Source: a virus
Virus record (IMG/VR): IMGVR_UViG_3300008450_000222
Coordinates: 1-33,487 of that record
Direction: 5' to 3' (one strand)
DNA length: 33,487 nt
Shown: positions 1-9,100 of the stretch, piece by piece
Numbering within the stretch: position 1 is the first letter of the stretch
How the letters are laid out: each line of letters starts with the position of its first letter
Notes under the pieces: model-generated
Seen by the model: the letters and a program-made list of their open reading frames with translations, nothing else
What the model was told of the DNA's origin: nothing
The model's database searches: none
Made by a program: the position numbers and the translations under genes

Positions 1-141
1 CTCTTCACGATCTAAAATCCTAAAGTTCTTATCTGCTCTATTCAGCAAAGTTTCTTCAGACATCTTGTTCTCTGCTCTTGCATACCTTTTGATTTCTTTT
101 ACTGCATCTCTTATTGCATCTTTCTTAATTTTGTCAAACAT
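1..141 (-). CDS. Partial small basic protein, cut by the left edge
   Basis: A minus-strand frame starts with ATG at 141-139 and stays open for 47 codons to base 1. The start is supported by GGAGAC six bases upstream, the same ribosome site used by other genes here. The visible part begins MFDKIKKDAIRDAVKE and is lysine/arginine-rich and probably helical. I recognise no family. Joining base 1 to base 33487 keeps the frame open for 39 more codons, to a TAA at 33370-33368, giving an 86-residue basic protein. That depends on the window being circular. The ribosome site makes the start convincing, but the function is unknown. Confidence 0.65.
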   Translation of the reverse strand, partial: MFDKIKKDAIRDAVKEIKRYARAENKMSEETLLNRADKNFRILDREE

Positions 142-211
142 TTTGTCTCCTTCAGACAGCAACACCCATATGCAGCAAAGCATACAGAAAAAAATAAGAG
201 TAGGTTTTCCA

Positions 212-300
212 GTAAATATTTTATTTATCAGTTTTCGTTGCCTACAACAACTACTTCAGGAGCCACTATGGGTGGAGAACTCGTCTGATAAAATATTTAC
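212..300. repeat. AT-rich inverted repeat, 16-bp arms with a 4-base bulge
   Basis: GTAAATATTTTAT at 212-224 is the exact reverse complement of ATAAAATATTTAC at 288-300. Adding the inner TCAG/CTGA extends the match to 16 pairs if four bases (TTTA) in the left arm are bulged out. The spacer carries an AGGAG ribosome site and a six-codon ORF. It could be a protein-binding site, an RNA hairpin or a replication-type element. The sequence does not decide which. Confidence 0.6.
268..288 (+). other. Six-codon leader-peptide-like ORF
   Basis: ATG GGT GGA GAA CTC GTC TGA encodes MGGELV. AGGAG lies at 258-262, five bases before the ATG. The stop codon overlaps the right arm of the inverted repeat ending at 300, so ribosomes stopping here would hinder the hairpin. 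A good ribosome site on so short an ORF is unusual but may be chance. Confidence 0.25.
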
Positions 301-411
301 CTTCTTTACTTAATTAGATCACTCCAAAGATTCTACCCTAAAAAAATGACATCTTTCAACATCTTTTTTTTTCTTAAAATAATTTTGCTTTTGGTTATAG
401 TACTACATAAT

Positions 412-434
412 TATAGTGTGTTGAGTATAACACA
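412..434 (+). promoter_or_regulatory. Possible -10 box and operator palindrome ahead of the HNH gene
   Basis: TATAGT at 412-417 is a fair -10 hexamer. It runs straight into the palindrome TGTGTT (417-422), six bases, AACACA (429-434), placed where transcription would start and so where a repressor would sit. The -35 is poor (TTTGGT at 390-395, 16-base spacer). This is a weak promoter call and a plausible operator. Confidence 0.3.
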
Positions 435-457
435 ACAACATCAAAGGAGCAACTATC

Positions 458-958
458 ATGTTAATGAACCCAAAGCAATTCAAGAACTTTATGAAGAAAG
501 TAATTATTCCAGAAGACCAAAATGGCTGTTGGTTATGGCGTAATCCTAATTCTAACGGCTACGGTAAATTCCGTATCGGTGACAAAATGTGGAATTCGCA
601 CAAGGCTATGTATATTCATTTTTGGGGAGCATTCCTGCCACTAACGCAAGAATTTCCACTTGTAGAACATATCTGTCCCCACGGTGAAAATAGCGCCTGC
701 ATTAACCCTGCTCACTTACGAAGGGGAAATTACAAAACGAATTGGGCTAATGCTAAAAAGAATGGGCGTATGCCACACGCTTATGAAGTTGGTCGCACAG
801 CTTGGAATAAAGGCAAGCCTATGCCAGAAGAAACAAAACAAAAGATTCGTGAAGCATATCAATTACGCAAACAACAAGCTCACAAAGATATATTTAAACC
901 AAAGATAGAGGAAGAAACAAATGCTCTTGACGGGCTAGACATAGAGGTGGTAGTGTAG
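458..958 (+). CDS. HNH homing-type endonuclease with a NUMOD3-like tail
   Basis: 166 residues. The start is supported by AAAGGAG at 443-449, eight bases before the ATG. The N-terminal half has the phage HNH pattern: CWLW at 24-27, NGYG at 33-36, a histidine at 48, EHIC at 70-73, and CINPAHL at 81-87, followed by an asparagine-rich helix (metal-binding and catalytic His/Asn region). Residues 116-130 (WNKGKPMPEETKQKI) match the NUMOD3 DNA-binding repeat found in homing endonucleases. The C-terminus is acidic. It is a free-standing gene, and no intron is visible nearby. It starts the only plus-strand island in the window, as expected for a mobile insertion. Enzymes of this family nick or cut DNA. 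The target here is unknown. Confidence 0.9.
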   Translation: MLMNPKQFKNFMKKVIIPEDQNGCWLWRNPNSNGYGKFRIGDKMWNSHKAMYIHFWGAFLPLTQEFPLVEHICPHGENSACINPAHLRRGNYKTNWANAKKNGRMPHAYEVGRTAWNKGKPMPEETKQKIREAYQLRKQQAHKDIFKPKIEEETNALDGLDIEVVV

Positions 959-978
959 ATCTACAAAGGAGACAGGCT

Positions 979-1284
979 ATGGCAAAGAAAAAATTTAATA
1001 CTGGTGACATCTGGAAGTGCAAGATACATTTTACAAACGATGCAGGACAAAAAGAAATAGCAGAACAATATTACACACTGCTACAGGAAACAAATGAATG
1101 TCCAGAATGCACATGGCGTGACATGATGGGTGCCAAGAACGCAAAGAATAAAAAATCTTGGATGGCTATATGGGCTGGTGAAGGAAAAGTTATTCATCTA
1201 TGTGTAAAAGAAATGCGGGACCATAGGAAGTGGGATAGTTCAGATAATACTTGGGGATACTTTTATTGGGAGAAACATACTTGA
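979..1284 (+). CDS. Hypothetical protein, 101 residues, CPEC motif
   Basis: It starts 20 bases after the HNH stop with AAGGAGAC seven bases or fewer upstream of the ATG, so the two genes are probably cotranscribed. The protein is small and rich in Trp, Lys and Asn. It has CPEC at about residues 41-44 and another Cys at about 75, which could bind a metal but is incomplete for a standard zinc finger. I recognise no family. The bidirectional terminator at 1338-1371 lies about 55 bases past its stop. It could be a passenger of the endonuclease insertion or an older phage gene. Confidence 0.7.
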   Translation: MAKKKFNTGDIWKCKIHFTNDAGQKEIAEQYYTLLQETNECPECTWRDMMGAKNAKNKKSWMAIWAGEGKVIHLCVKEMRDHRKWDSSDNTWGYFYWEKHT

Positions 1285-1300
1285 AGAACATAGTTAGTAT

Positions 1301-1429
1301 ATGGAGCTACAATTAGAATTGCCAGTTGTAGAAGAACAAACCCCCTCGCCTGAAAAGGAAGAGGGGGTTTTGCTTATTGATATTGCTGAAGACAGTAGAA
1401 GTGAATGGGTTATTGACTTTCCAGTTTAG
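1301..1429 (+). CDS. Possible 42-residue acidic ORF overlapping a terminator
   Basis: An ATG at 1301 opens 42 codons to a TAG at 1427-1429. The peptide has a protein-like composition (MELQLELPVVEE at the start, SEWVIDFPV at the end) and is acidic. Against it, there is no ribosome site before the ATG, codons 13-24 coincide with the strong terminator hairpin, and the end overlaps the convergent minus-strand gene by 20 bases. It is either a weakly translated small gene or a chance frame. Confidence 0.25.
   Translation: MELQLELPVVEEQTPSPEKEEGVLLIDIAEDSRSEWVIDFPV
1338..1371. terminator. Bidirectional rho-independent terminator
   Basis: AAACCCCCTC (1338-1347) pairs perfectly with GAGGGGGTTT (1361-1370) around a 13-base loop. 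The arms end in A and T runs, so the hairpin carries a U-tract on both strands. It sits between the plus-strand HNH island and the convergent end of the long minus-strand operon, the classic place for a shared terminator. Confidence 0.88.
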
Positions 1430-1943
1430 ATAATCTATTCTTAATATCTTCTAACTCATCAGCACTAAATGCTATTCCACTTTTGTTTTCTATTGCATCT
1501 ATTCTTCTGGAAAGATCCTTTAGTTTTTTATTTGTCTTTACTTGTGCTGGCTTGCATTCAATTGGCTGATCATCATCGCCTTTCTTTATCTTGCCCTTAA
1601 TCCAATCCTTCAGCATAGGTACTCCAACGCTGCTTGCAGCCGCTATTAGGAATGCCCCAAGAAGGGGGCTAGAATCACTTATAGAGGGCTTTGGCACTTC
1701 AGGCGTAGATTGTTGCGGTTGAACGACAAGGGGCGTGCTAATAGCTTCTGGAATGGGTAAATCATCTTTTACAGTTTGTGGTGGTTGTAAGCGTGGCAGG
1801 GACATTTTCTTTTCTAATATCTCTTTCTCTGGTTCATATGAACGAAATGTAAAACAAGAGTATTTGCAACCCTCGTCTAAACTCTTTTCCCAATCACGAA
1901 AGGCAACGCAACCATATGCGTCTTGTGGGTAATTGCAAGGCAT
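1410..1943 (-). CDS. Hypothetical membrane-associated protein with Cys-rich N-terminus
   Basis: 177 residues and the last gene of the long minus-strand operon. Its ATG overlaps the stop of the preceding gene (TAATG), so translation is probably coupled. Four Cys lie in the first 30 residues (3, 12, 26, 30). A proline-rich linker follows (50-90), then a hydrophobic stretch at about 92-109 and a basic segment. The C-terminus (140-177) is charged with heptad-like spacing and probably forms a coiled coil. I recognise no family. Together with the two genes before it, it forms a set of small membrane proteins that may act in lysis or entry. That role is inferred from position only. Confidence 0.75.
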   Translation of the reverse strand: MPCNYPQDAYGCVAFRDWEKSLDEGCKYSCFTFRSYEPEKEILEKKMSLPRLQPPQTVKDDLPIPEAISTPLVVQPQQSTPEVPKPSISDSSPLLGAFLIAAASSVGVPMLKDWIKGKIKKGDDDQPIECKPAQVKTNKKLKDLSRRIDAIENKSGIAFSADELEDIKNRLSKLESQ

Positions 1944-2185
1944 TATCGCTTTCCTTTACGCTTTGCCCCTTTCTCAACCTTTGCTGCTTCTATTTCCAGC
2001 GCCTTCATTTTTTCTGCATGTTTCTTTTCTAATAGTTTATTCCAGAAGTTCCAACCAGCTTTGCCACCTACAACAAGAACTATGACAAGGATTAAACCAA
2101 TAGTAGAGTTTTCGCCTGCTACTGCTTTAACAATAGAGAAATCACTTGGCGCTTCTTCAATTGTTGCTGTTGTTGTTTCTTCCAT
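1943..2185 (-). CDS. Small single-TM protein, holin candidate
   Basis: 80 residues. GGAG lies about nine bases before the ATG. An acidic N-terminal tail is followed by one clear membrane segment (about 28-49, hydrophobic and rich in Ile, Leu, Val and Gly), then a basic, Lys-rich helical C-terminus (52-80). Size and shape fit a single-pass holin or a membrane anchor, but one-TM proteins of this kind are not diagnostic. It sits 3 bases from the preceding gene and overlaps the next by one base. The endolysin is far away (31.4 kb), so a lysis role is only inferred. Confidence 0.72.
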   Translation of the reverse strand: MEETTTATIEEAPSDFSIVKAVAGENSTIGLILVIVLVVGGKAGWNFWNKLLEKKHAEKMKALEIEAAKVEKGAKRKGKR

Positions 2186-2188
2186 AGC

Positions 2189-2491
2189 CTACTCCACACA
2201 AAAGCGTTTATCTTGACGGCATAGCAAATAGCCCACACGCTTATCTATTTTAGTTAAAACCTCTTTTTGTTCTTTCATCTGTATGGCTAAATCATTATTC
2301 TGAACTTCAAGACCTTCAACTTTCTTTTGTAGGTTGCGTGTTATTTCAGTGCCATCCCGTTCTATGACTACGATTTTATTCTTGACCTCAATCATTTGGT
2401 CTTGTAATCGTAAATAAGAAGCGTAGCCACCGCCAGCCAAGGTAATAACACTAATAACCACCGAGACATTATTCTTTAGCCACTCAACCAT
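2189..2491 (-). CDS. N-terminal TM plus coiled-coil protein, spanin or holin-accessory candidate
   Basis: 100 residues. Residues 8-27 form a membrane segment right after a short charged N-terminus. Residues 28-88 are a long charged helix with heptad spacing, and the end carries two Cys (91 and 98). An N-terminal anchor followed by a periplasmic coiled coil is the shape of an inner-membrane spanin (Rz-like). No outer-membrane lipoprotein partner is evident. It starts 4 bases after the preceding stop (TAA at 2496-2498), with a weak GAG ribosome site. Confidence 0.72.
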   Translation of the reverse strand: MVEWLKNNVSVVISVITLAGGGYASYLRLQDQMIEVKNKIVVIERDGTEITRNLQKKVEGLEVQNNDLAIQMKEQKEVLTKIDKRVGYLLCRQDKRFCVE

Positions 2492-2495
2492 CGGT

Positions 2496-2879
2496 TTATC
2501 TCAATAGTGATGTTTTAATAACAACGGAGCCAGTACCGTTTAAAGCACCGCTTGTTTCAGTCCAAGACATTACAGCCCATTTAGCATCAATATCCGTAAT
2601 GCTACTGGAAGCATAGCTCCAACCAGAACCGCCATCATTTGTTAGGGTTAGAACTGCTGGTTGCCCTATGCCAAATTCTGGTGAGCTTTGTAAGCCAGAA
2701 GAAGGATTAATATCTGCTTGGCTGATGCTTGTAATAAAAAGGGAACCTGTTCCTGCAATTGCACCGCTGACCGCAGCTTCTACAAATATTTGTTTGTAAT
2801 CGCTGATGTCAATCAATCCACCAATTGTAGTTGAACCGCTGGTTATTTCTGCTGATAAAGCTGTAGTTTTTAAAAACAT
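2496..2879 (-). CDS. Hypothetical beta-rich protein, probably virion-associated
   Basis: 127 residues, starting with a GAGGAC ribosome site and a TAATTAG element (2898-2904) upstream. The sequence is rich in Ser, Thr, Gly and Ile in alternating hydrophobic patterns typical of beta sandwiches (for example SLFITSIS and AKWAVMSW). It has no signal peptide, TM or known motif. Its place directly after the large ejection protein suggests a virion or head-fibre role, but this is inferred. No family is recognised. Confidence 0.7.
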   Translation of the reverse strand: MFLKTTALSAEITSGSTTIGGLIDISDYKQIFVEAAVSGAIAGTGSLFITSISQADINPSSGLQSSPEFGIGQPAVLTLTNDGGSGWSYASSSITDIDAKWAVMSWTETSGALNGTGSVVIKTSLLR

Positions 2880-2897
2880 ATGTTTGTCCTCTTCAGA

Positions 2898-2904
2898 TAA
2901 TTAG
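2898..2904 (-). promoter_or_regulatory. CTAATTA element, 18 bases before the ATG at 2879
   Basis: On the minus strand it reads ACTAATTAT, beginning six bases after the TAA of the preceding gene and six bases before GAGGAC. Confidence 0.5.
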
Positions 2905-2907
2905 TCA

Positions 2908-5900
2908 TTATCTTGGTAATCCTTCCATCTCTAATTGTGGAAGTTTGCTGCTAAATCCACCGCCGCCTGATGGTGGTAATTGAATTACATCTTGATTCTT
3001 CTTTAAATCAGCCACATTCATATTGAAAGCCTTGACTCCGAGTAGCTTATTAATCATTAACTTTTGTTTTTCGTCTATTACTTCATTATTTTCTTTTGCT
3101 TCAATTACTGCCCCATATAAGTTTTTTTGTAATTGTAAAAATCTTGCAGGATAAACATCTCTTAAAACTTCCACGGCAGCATCGCTTACATATCTTTTGT
3201 CGGCTATATCTTTATAAATTAGATCTGGATTACGAACATATAAAGAATAAATGCCATATTGAAATTTTTGTTTATCTGTTGGTTCAAATGGTTTTGATAA
3301 TTGATAATTAGCTGGCTTCATAGCCTCCATTTTTTTCTTTAAGAATGCAACTTGCCTTGGACTTGTTTTTGCTGTTTGTTTGGCAAGGAATGGGAAAACA
3401 TTATCAAGTTCATCATAATCACCTTGGAATGCATCAATAACATTTCCTATGCCTTCTAATTGTTTTAGTAATTCCTTGTCTTCTCTATATAGAATATCAG
3501 CTAATTTATTAGAATAAATATTTGGATTTGTTCCCTCTTTCATCTTAAGATCAGTATCGGTTAAGTATCCTACTGGAGCCAATACTGTGTTAAGGATTCC
3601 AGTTCCTGCATATTTATCTGTTAGTGTTCTTACTGCTGTTGCTTGGACTTCGCCTCTTCTGGCAATTACATTAGCAATTGATTCAGTTGCTTTACGAGTT
3701 GCGCTTAAACCTTTTTGCATTAATCCATAATTACGAATTGCTATTGACGGATCAAAAAACATATCAATTGCAGCTTTGGTTGCGAAACCAGTTGCGGTTG
3801 CCGTTCCAATATCTAATCCCATTTGTTGAGCTATAAGAGTAGGAATACCAATAGATGATAGTTCTCCAACTGGACCAATAGGAGTTTTAACTCCTTCAGC
3901 AACTTTACCAGCCATTATTCTTGGTTCAAATGAAATCATAGCGGCTGGTGTTGGGCGAAGACCTTGTGGAGTTCCAACGATTGGTGGAACAACTTCCATT
4001 CCTGCTTCTATTTCTTGTGTATATGGTTTTATCGGAGCAGCAACTAAATATCCTTTTGGAGCTTTTTTAAATTGTAATATCTCTGAAGTTATGTCTTCAG
4101 ACAATATTGGTCTAATATTTTTTAAACCAATCATACCTTGCTTGCCACCAGTTATTGTTTCCGCATAAGCGTTTGCTAAAACTTCTTCTGTGGTTAAAGA
4201 TGGAAGGAATGATTCTACTTCTTCACCATCTCTTGTAGCAATTCTTAATCCACCTCTACCTGTTCTTTCGCTTTTAAGTGTCGCAAGCTCATTATGTAGA
4301 TTAACAGTAAAATCTACAGCTTCTTCAAATTCTTTAATTTGATCCTGAAGTTTTTTTAATTCTGGTGGAAGATCGCCAACAACATTACCCGCATCATCAA
4401 CGATATATTCAGCTTCATTAGCCCACCATTTGTTTAGTTTGCTTTCGTCATAAACATATTTACCATCAGAATTTCGCTTCATCCATTTACTTTGAATTGC
4501 TTTTAGTGTATCGCTTAAATCTTCGTTTGCGGCTGCTGTTCCCTCTTTGTTGGGAATGTTTTTAAAGTCCTTACCAGCCGCTCTGCCTAATTCAGTTCTT
4601 GCATTTTTTATATAGGCTTCAGCATTATCAAATTGGAATTGTAATGTATTCCTTACTCTTCTTTGTGTTTTAGCAAGATCGTATGTTGATTTAATATCTT
4701 CATATTTTAAAGCTCTACGAATAGCATCTGGATCAATATCTAAAACAGTAGAACCTGCTTTTGGAAGAACCATAGAAGCTCCAAACTTTAAAGATTTTTG
4801 AACCGCATTTGTTGTAGCAGCTAAACCTTTAATGATTGATGGAGACAGAAATCCTATGGAACCACCGATTGCTGATCCTTCTGCTATGCCTTGTTTTGAT
4901 CTAATCCACATCTTTGCTGCAAGATCTTCAGCAAATATTTCAGCATCTTCTTTTGTCATTTGAGCTTCACGAAAACCTTCGCTTGCTCCTTTTAATCCAC
5001 CGCCAACGGCACCCGCTCCTGCTCCAGTTAATGTTCTTTGTAGAGCCATAGCAGTTTGAACTAACGGCTTACTCCAACCAAGATTTTCAAAAGATTCAGC
5101 TAATGCTTTATCATAAAGAAACTCTGCTCGCATTTGAATTGCTCTTTGTTTAGCAACCTCACTAACATCTTTGCCAACTTGTAATGCTGTTCCCTTAAAC
5201 TCTGGTTGTATTAATCCAGTAGCTTCTTTTACAACTGCTCTACCTGCTGGTTGTAATCTTTCTGGTAATTTACTTACCACTTTTGTTCCTACTCTGGCAG
5301 CAAAAGCTCTTGCGGGATCTGTAATTGTTGGTCTGCTTGCTGCTTCAGCAACTTCTAAAACTTCTCTTTCGGCAGCATTTAGCATTTGCTGAATTGGAAT
5401 TTCACTTGCTTCTGAAATTGCTCTCTGCTCCATTAAATTTTCTATTTGTCTTGTAGCTATTTCTTCAGCTTGTCCCATAGTTTTTATTTGTGATTTAGCA
5501 AGACGAGCAGTACCTAATCTTGTACCACCTGTCATAGCTCTGCCTAATAAGTCAGCTTCTGCTAAACCACGAACAAGCGTTGCGGCTGCTTTGCCACCAG
5601 TAGTTGCTTGCATACCACGGGCAACAAGTTTTGGAGCAAGACCTTTTACTAATCCTGCGCCACCAGTTGCCAAACCCGCACCTATATCTGAAACCATAGA
5701 TACTGTTGGAAAATATTCACGGCGTCTTTGTTGGGCTGCTGTTCCCATACTTTCTATACCAGCTATATCGGCAACAGAACCAAGAACATCGGTTCCTATA
5801 CCAAGAGTTAAACCAGATATAATACCCTCTGCTGCCGCTCCTAAACCAGCCATAAATCCCGCTGGTTTGTCGCCAGTATCTTTTAATACTGGAGCATTAG

Positions 5901-6129
5901 GATCGCTCTTTAATAAAGCAGCAGTTCTTTTTGCTCTTGCTACTGCTTCTTCACGGGTTATAGGCGCTCCAGAGGCTTCGGCGTTAAGCATAATTTTTTG
6001 AACGAATGGTTCATCAATTGGCTCTTGAACTGGAGGAGCCGCCGTTGTTGGAGCAACAGGTGAATCAAATTCATCAAAAGCATTAGCAGGAGCATCAAAT
6101 TCATCAAACGCATTTTTTTCTTTAGCCAT
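2908..6129 (-). CDS. Large internal virion / DNA-ejection protein
   Basis: 1,073 residues, the third of three consecutive large proteins after the tail nozzle, matching the position of the third ejection protein in T7-type genomes (gp14, gp15, gp16). The start overlaps the previous stop (TAATG) with GGGGA upstream. The N-terminus repeats NAFDEFD twice (6-12 and 16-22), a common opening in phage internal proteins. Several Gly/Ala-rich hydrophobic stretches follow (about 90-125, 150-180, 370-400), which could insert into membranes after ejection. The middle (about 470-620) is charged and helical. I see no lytic transglycosylase or polymerase motif. Role from position and composition; no direct family match. 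Confidence 0.72.
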   Translation of the reverse strand: MAKEKNAFDEFDAPANAFDEFDSPVAPTTAAPPVQEPIDEPFVQKIMLNAEASGAPITREEAVARAKRTAALLKSDPNAPVLKDTGDKPAGFMAGLGAAAEGIISGLTLGIGTDVLGSVADIAGIESMGTAAQQRRREYFPTVSMVSDIGAGLATGGAGLVKGLAPKLVARGMQATTGGKAAATLVRGLAEADLLGRAMTGGTRLGTARLAKSQIKTMGQAEEIATRQIENLMEQRAISEASEIPIQQMLNAAEREVLEVAEAASRPTITDPARAFAARVGTKVVSKLPERLQPAGRAVVKEATGLIQPEFKGTALQVGKDVSEVAKQRAIQMRAEFLYDKALAESFENLGWSKPLVQTAMALQRTLTGAGAGAVGGGLKGASEGFREAQMTKEDAEIFAEDLAAKMWIRSKQGIAEGSAIGGSIGFLSPSIIKGLAATTNAVQKSLKFGASMVLPKAGSTVLDIDPDAIRRALKYEDIKSTYDLAKTQRRVRNTLQFQFDNAEAYIKNARTELGRAAGKDFKNIPNKEGTAAANEDLSDTLKAIQSKWMKRNSDGKYVYDESKLNKWWANEAEYIVDDAGNVVGDLPPELKKLQDQIKEFEEAVDFTVNLHNELATLKSERTGRGGLRIATRDGEEVESFLPSLTTEEVLANAYAETITGGKQGMIGLKNIRPILSEDITSEILQFKKAPKGYLVAAPIKPYTQEIEAGMEVVPPIVGTPQGLRPTPAAMISFEPRIMAGKVAEGVKTPIGPVGELSSIGIPTLIAQQMGLDIGTATATGFATKAAIDMFFDPSIAIRNYGLMQKGLSATRKATESIANVIARRGEVQATAVRTLTDKYAGTGILNTVLAPVGYLTDTDLKMKEGTNPNIYSNKLADILYREDKELLKQLEGIGNVIDAFQGDYDELDNVFPFLAKQTAKTSPRQVAFLKKKMEAMKPANYQLSKPFEPTDKQKFQYGIYSLYVRNPDLIYKDIADKRYVSDAAVEVLRDVYPARFLQLQKNLYGAVIEAKENNEVIDEKQKLMINKLLGVKAFNMNVADLKKNQDVIQLPPSGGGGFSSKLPQLEMEGLPR

Positions 6130-9100
6130 TATGGAGTCCCCAATATTTTAGCTGCTGCTCCTGCCCCGTACTTCTTATCAAAATCTGGAGCAAGTGAAGG
6201 ATCTGCCTTTAATTTATTTATTGCTCCAGTTGGAATAACAGGAATTTGAGCGGCTTCACCAGCGCCTGTAAAGCCACCGATTGTTTTTCTTTCACGCATT
6301 TGGCGTTGTTTATCTAATAGCAACTCACGAAAAACATCAAACTTCTCTTTACCGTAAGCACCAGTACTCCAACCAGAAGCCTGTGGAATAACTTCTACAA
6401 GGCGCTTATATTCATTATCGCTTGGCACGCCAACATTATATTGTGATTTACTACCCATCGCAGCAGCCAAACCTTTTTCTAATACTTCTGCTCTTGCTAA
6501 ATCTCTCTTGCGTTCATCTGTAGGGATTGCACCAACAAATCCAGAGTAGTTATATTTAGCAGCAATCTTTTGCAATTCATCAAGTTGCTTACTAAACGAT
6601 GCGGCATCACTATCAATTGCATCAATATCTTTTTTATCATTATCTGAAATAGCAGCAACAAATCTACCTTGTGGGGCATATTTTGTAATAAGATCTACTC
6701 TGCCATCACCACGCTCAATCTTTTCTTCAACTGGAACTAATTGTTGAACGATAAGAGGTCTAACTTGTGAGGCATAATCTTTAACACGGTAGATCTTTGC
6801 CATTTGACCTCTATCAAGTGATTGACCTTCAAATAGCGGTTGAGCTTCAGGCGGACCTAATGCCTTTAATCTTTCAAGTTCATCCTTGGTTTCTTCACGC
6901 TTTGTTTTTGCTACTTCTTTTTCTGTTGCTCTTCTTGTCTTTTCACCGCTTTCTTGTTCTCTACCAATAATGCGGAATAGTTCAGCCGCATCAAATAAAC
7001 CTGCTTGGGCTTTGCCTAATTTACCTGCATATGGTTTATAGATTTTATCTATGATCTTTATTAGCGTATCGTCTTCTTGTTTAGCAGCTTCCATTTTAAA
7101 TTTAGCTGCTACTGCCATAGCATCGGCTTTTGCTTTTTCATTAGAAAAGCCAGCAGCAGCTTTCTCTAATTGAACGGCAGTTGCATTTTTATAAAATGCT
7201 TCAGTTAGTTTATATGATTCTTCAAGGTCATTACCAGATTGAACTAATTCTGAAAGCATGCCTTTCTTTTTACCTAAATTAGCAACTTGTAGATCAACAT
7301 CTTTTTTAATTAAGCCATCCATATATTCTGCAAAACCACTGCCTTTGCCGCCAAGGAAGCTTCCAAATATATCGGCAGCGGCGGCAATAGCAAAAGCAAT
7401 ATTACCGCCAGTTGATTGGAACAATTTAGATGGATCTATTCTATCAGTCATAATATCTCTGCGTAATGCATCCTTTTGCATAGCAATAGCTTGACGACGA
7501 ATTTCATAATCTTCTAAACGCTTTAATTCTAAATCAGCAGCAGTTTGTCTTACCTTTGCTTGAGCATCAGCAATTTTTAATTGTACCTCTAATTGCTTTG
7601 CAGCAGCATCTTCTTGGGCTTGTCTTGCTGCTATAAGGTCTTTATATTCTTGCGTATTTCTTGCAGTAGCGACCGCTTCTTCAAATGTCGGAACACCAGT
7701 TCCCGCAGTTTGTGTTCCACGCTTTGCCATAATTTGATCTATGGCAATTTTGTCTGATTCAATAGGATCTCTTATGCCTACCGCTTCGGCTGCTTTTTTA
7801 AGTAATGCATATTCGCCACTTCCACGAATAGCATTTGCTTGTGGATTATCTATTGAATAAGGACCAGATGGAGGACGAGGTTCAGATGGAACTGCACCTC
7901 TTGGAATGCCTACGCCGCCTGTTGCCACCACACCTAAATTACCTAATGGTTCTCCACCACCAACGGCGGGGGCAGATACAACAGGTTGTGTTGGAGCAGG
8001 TTGAACTGGAGCAGGAGGCGCAACAGGTTGTGCTGGTTGCGCTGCCATAGGTTGAGGAGCAATAGTCGGAGCAACTTCGGCAGGAGCAACTACTGGCATT
8101 TGTTGTCTTAACGCACCTACTTGTCCTTCAACGCTTGCAGCAATCTTATCAGCAGCAGCGTTAATGCCTTGATTATATGCTTCTATTCTTGTCTTTTGTT
8201 CTGGAGTTTCGTTTCCAGTTAGGGCAATAGTACCACCAAGAGCCGATAATGCTCTTGCCTTATAGTCAGATTTTAATTGGGAAGGAGGAGCAACGGCAGG
8301 GGAAGTAGCTCCTTTTGGTTGCTCCCCTAATGCTTTAGCTGCATCTGTTCCCGCTTTTTGTAGATCTTCAGCGGAAACACTTGGAGCGGCTTTCTCAATT
8401 GGTTTAGGTAATTTGCCACCTTCTCTAGCAAATTCAGCTTGCTCTGCCATAAATGCTTCACGATCTGAAGGAATAACTTTTGGTTTCTCATCTGGATATT
8501 TAGTTTCTACTTTACCATCTTTGCTACGAACTAAAATATCTCTGCCTTCTGGATCTACAGTTAGTGTAAAGCCTTCTGCGTCTGTTTGACCGATACGGAA
8601 AGGGGAGATCTTGCCTTCCCTAACCATTTTATCTTCATCTGCTCTTTCAGTTTGACCTTTAACTTGTTTTGTTTTTTCAAGAAAGTTTCTTACAAACTGT
8701 GCTTTATCTTTATCATCCTCAAATTGATCTGAATATTTTATAGCACGGCGATATGCATCCTTTAATTTTTGTAGGTCTTCAGCAGTTTCGGCTAATTCAA
8801 CTCCACGCAATAAATCTTGTTTTGGTCTAATCTTGCCTTCTGCTACTTCTTTATCAAAAACGCTACTATAGCCGCTCTTTAAGGCAGCAACAAAAGCTTT
8901 TCTTTGTTCTTCATCAGCAGCGGTAAATAAATCTGTTGCCTTGGTTCTTGCTGATTCAAGTTCTTCAAAGCTATTAGCAGATTTTAATGACTCTTCAAAA
9001 TCCTGAAGAGTTTCTGGTTCTCCACGAACAGCACCAAAATCTTCTGGTTCTTCAGTCATTAGTGGATCGCTTTCTACAAAACGATCACCAACGGAATCAC

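Larger units (their letters stand above)
142..457. other. Divergent intergenic region between the left-edge gene and the HNH gene
   Basis: No gene of normal size is supported in these 316 bases. They hold an AT-rich inverted repeat (212-231 with 285-300), a six-codon ORF with a good ribosome site between its arms (268-288), one TAATTAG element (311-317), and a TATAGT hexamer (412-417) running into a small palindrome (417-434) just before the HNH ribosome site. The layout fits a regulatory region serving the divergent genes on both sides. No full sigma-70 promoter is clear in either direction. Confidence 0.6.

Noticed and set aside
65-313. Plus-strand open frame of 82 codons
   Set aside because: It has no ribosome site, lies opposite a minus-strand gene with a good GGAGAC start, and runs through the inverted repeat. 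I judge it a shadow.
346-543. Plus-strand open frame of 65 codons ahead of the HNH gene
   Set aside because: It overlaps the HNH start in another frame, crosses the operator-like palindrome, and has no ribosome site.
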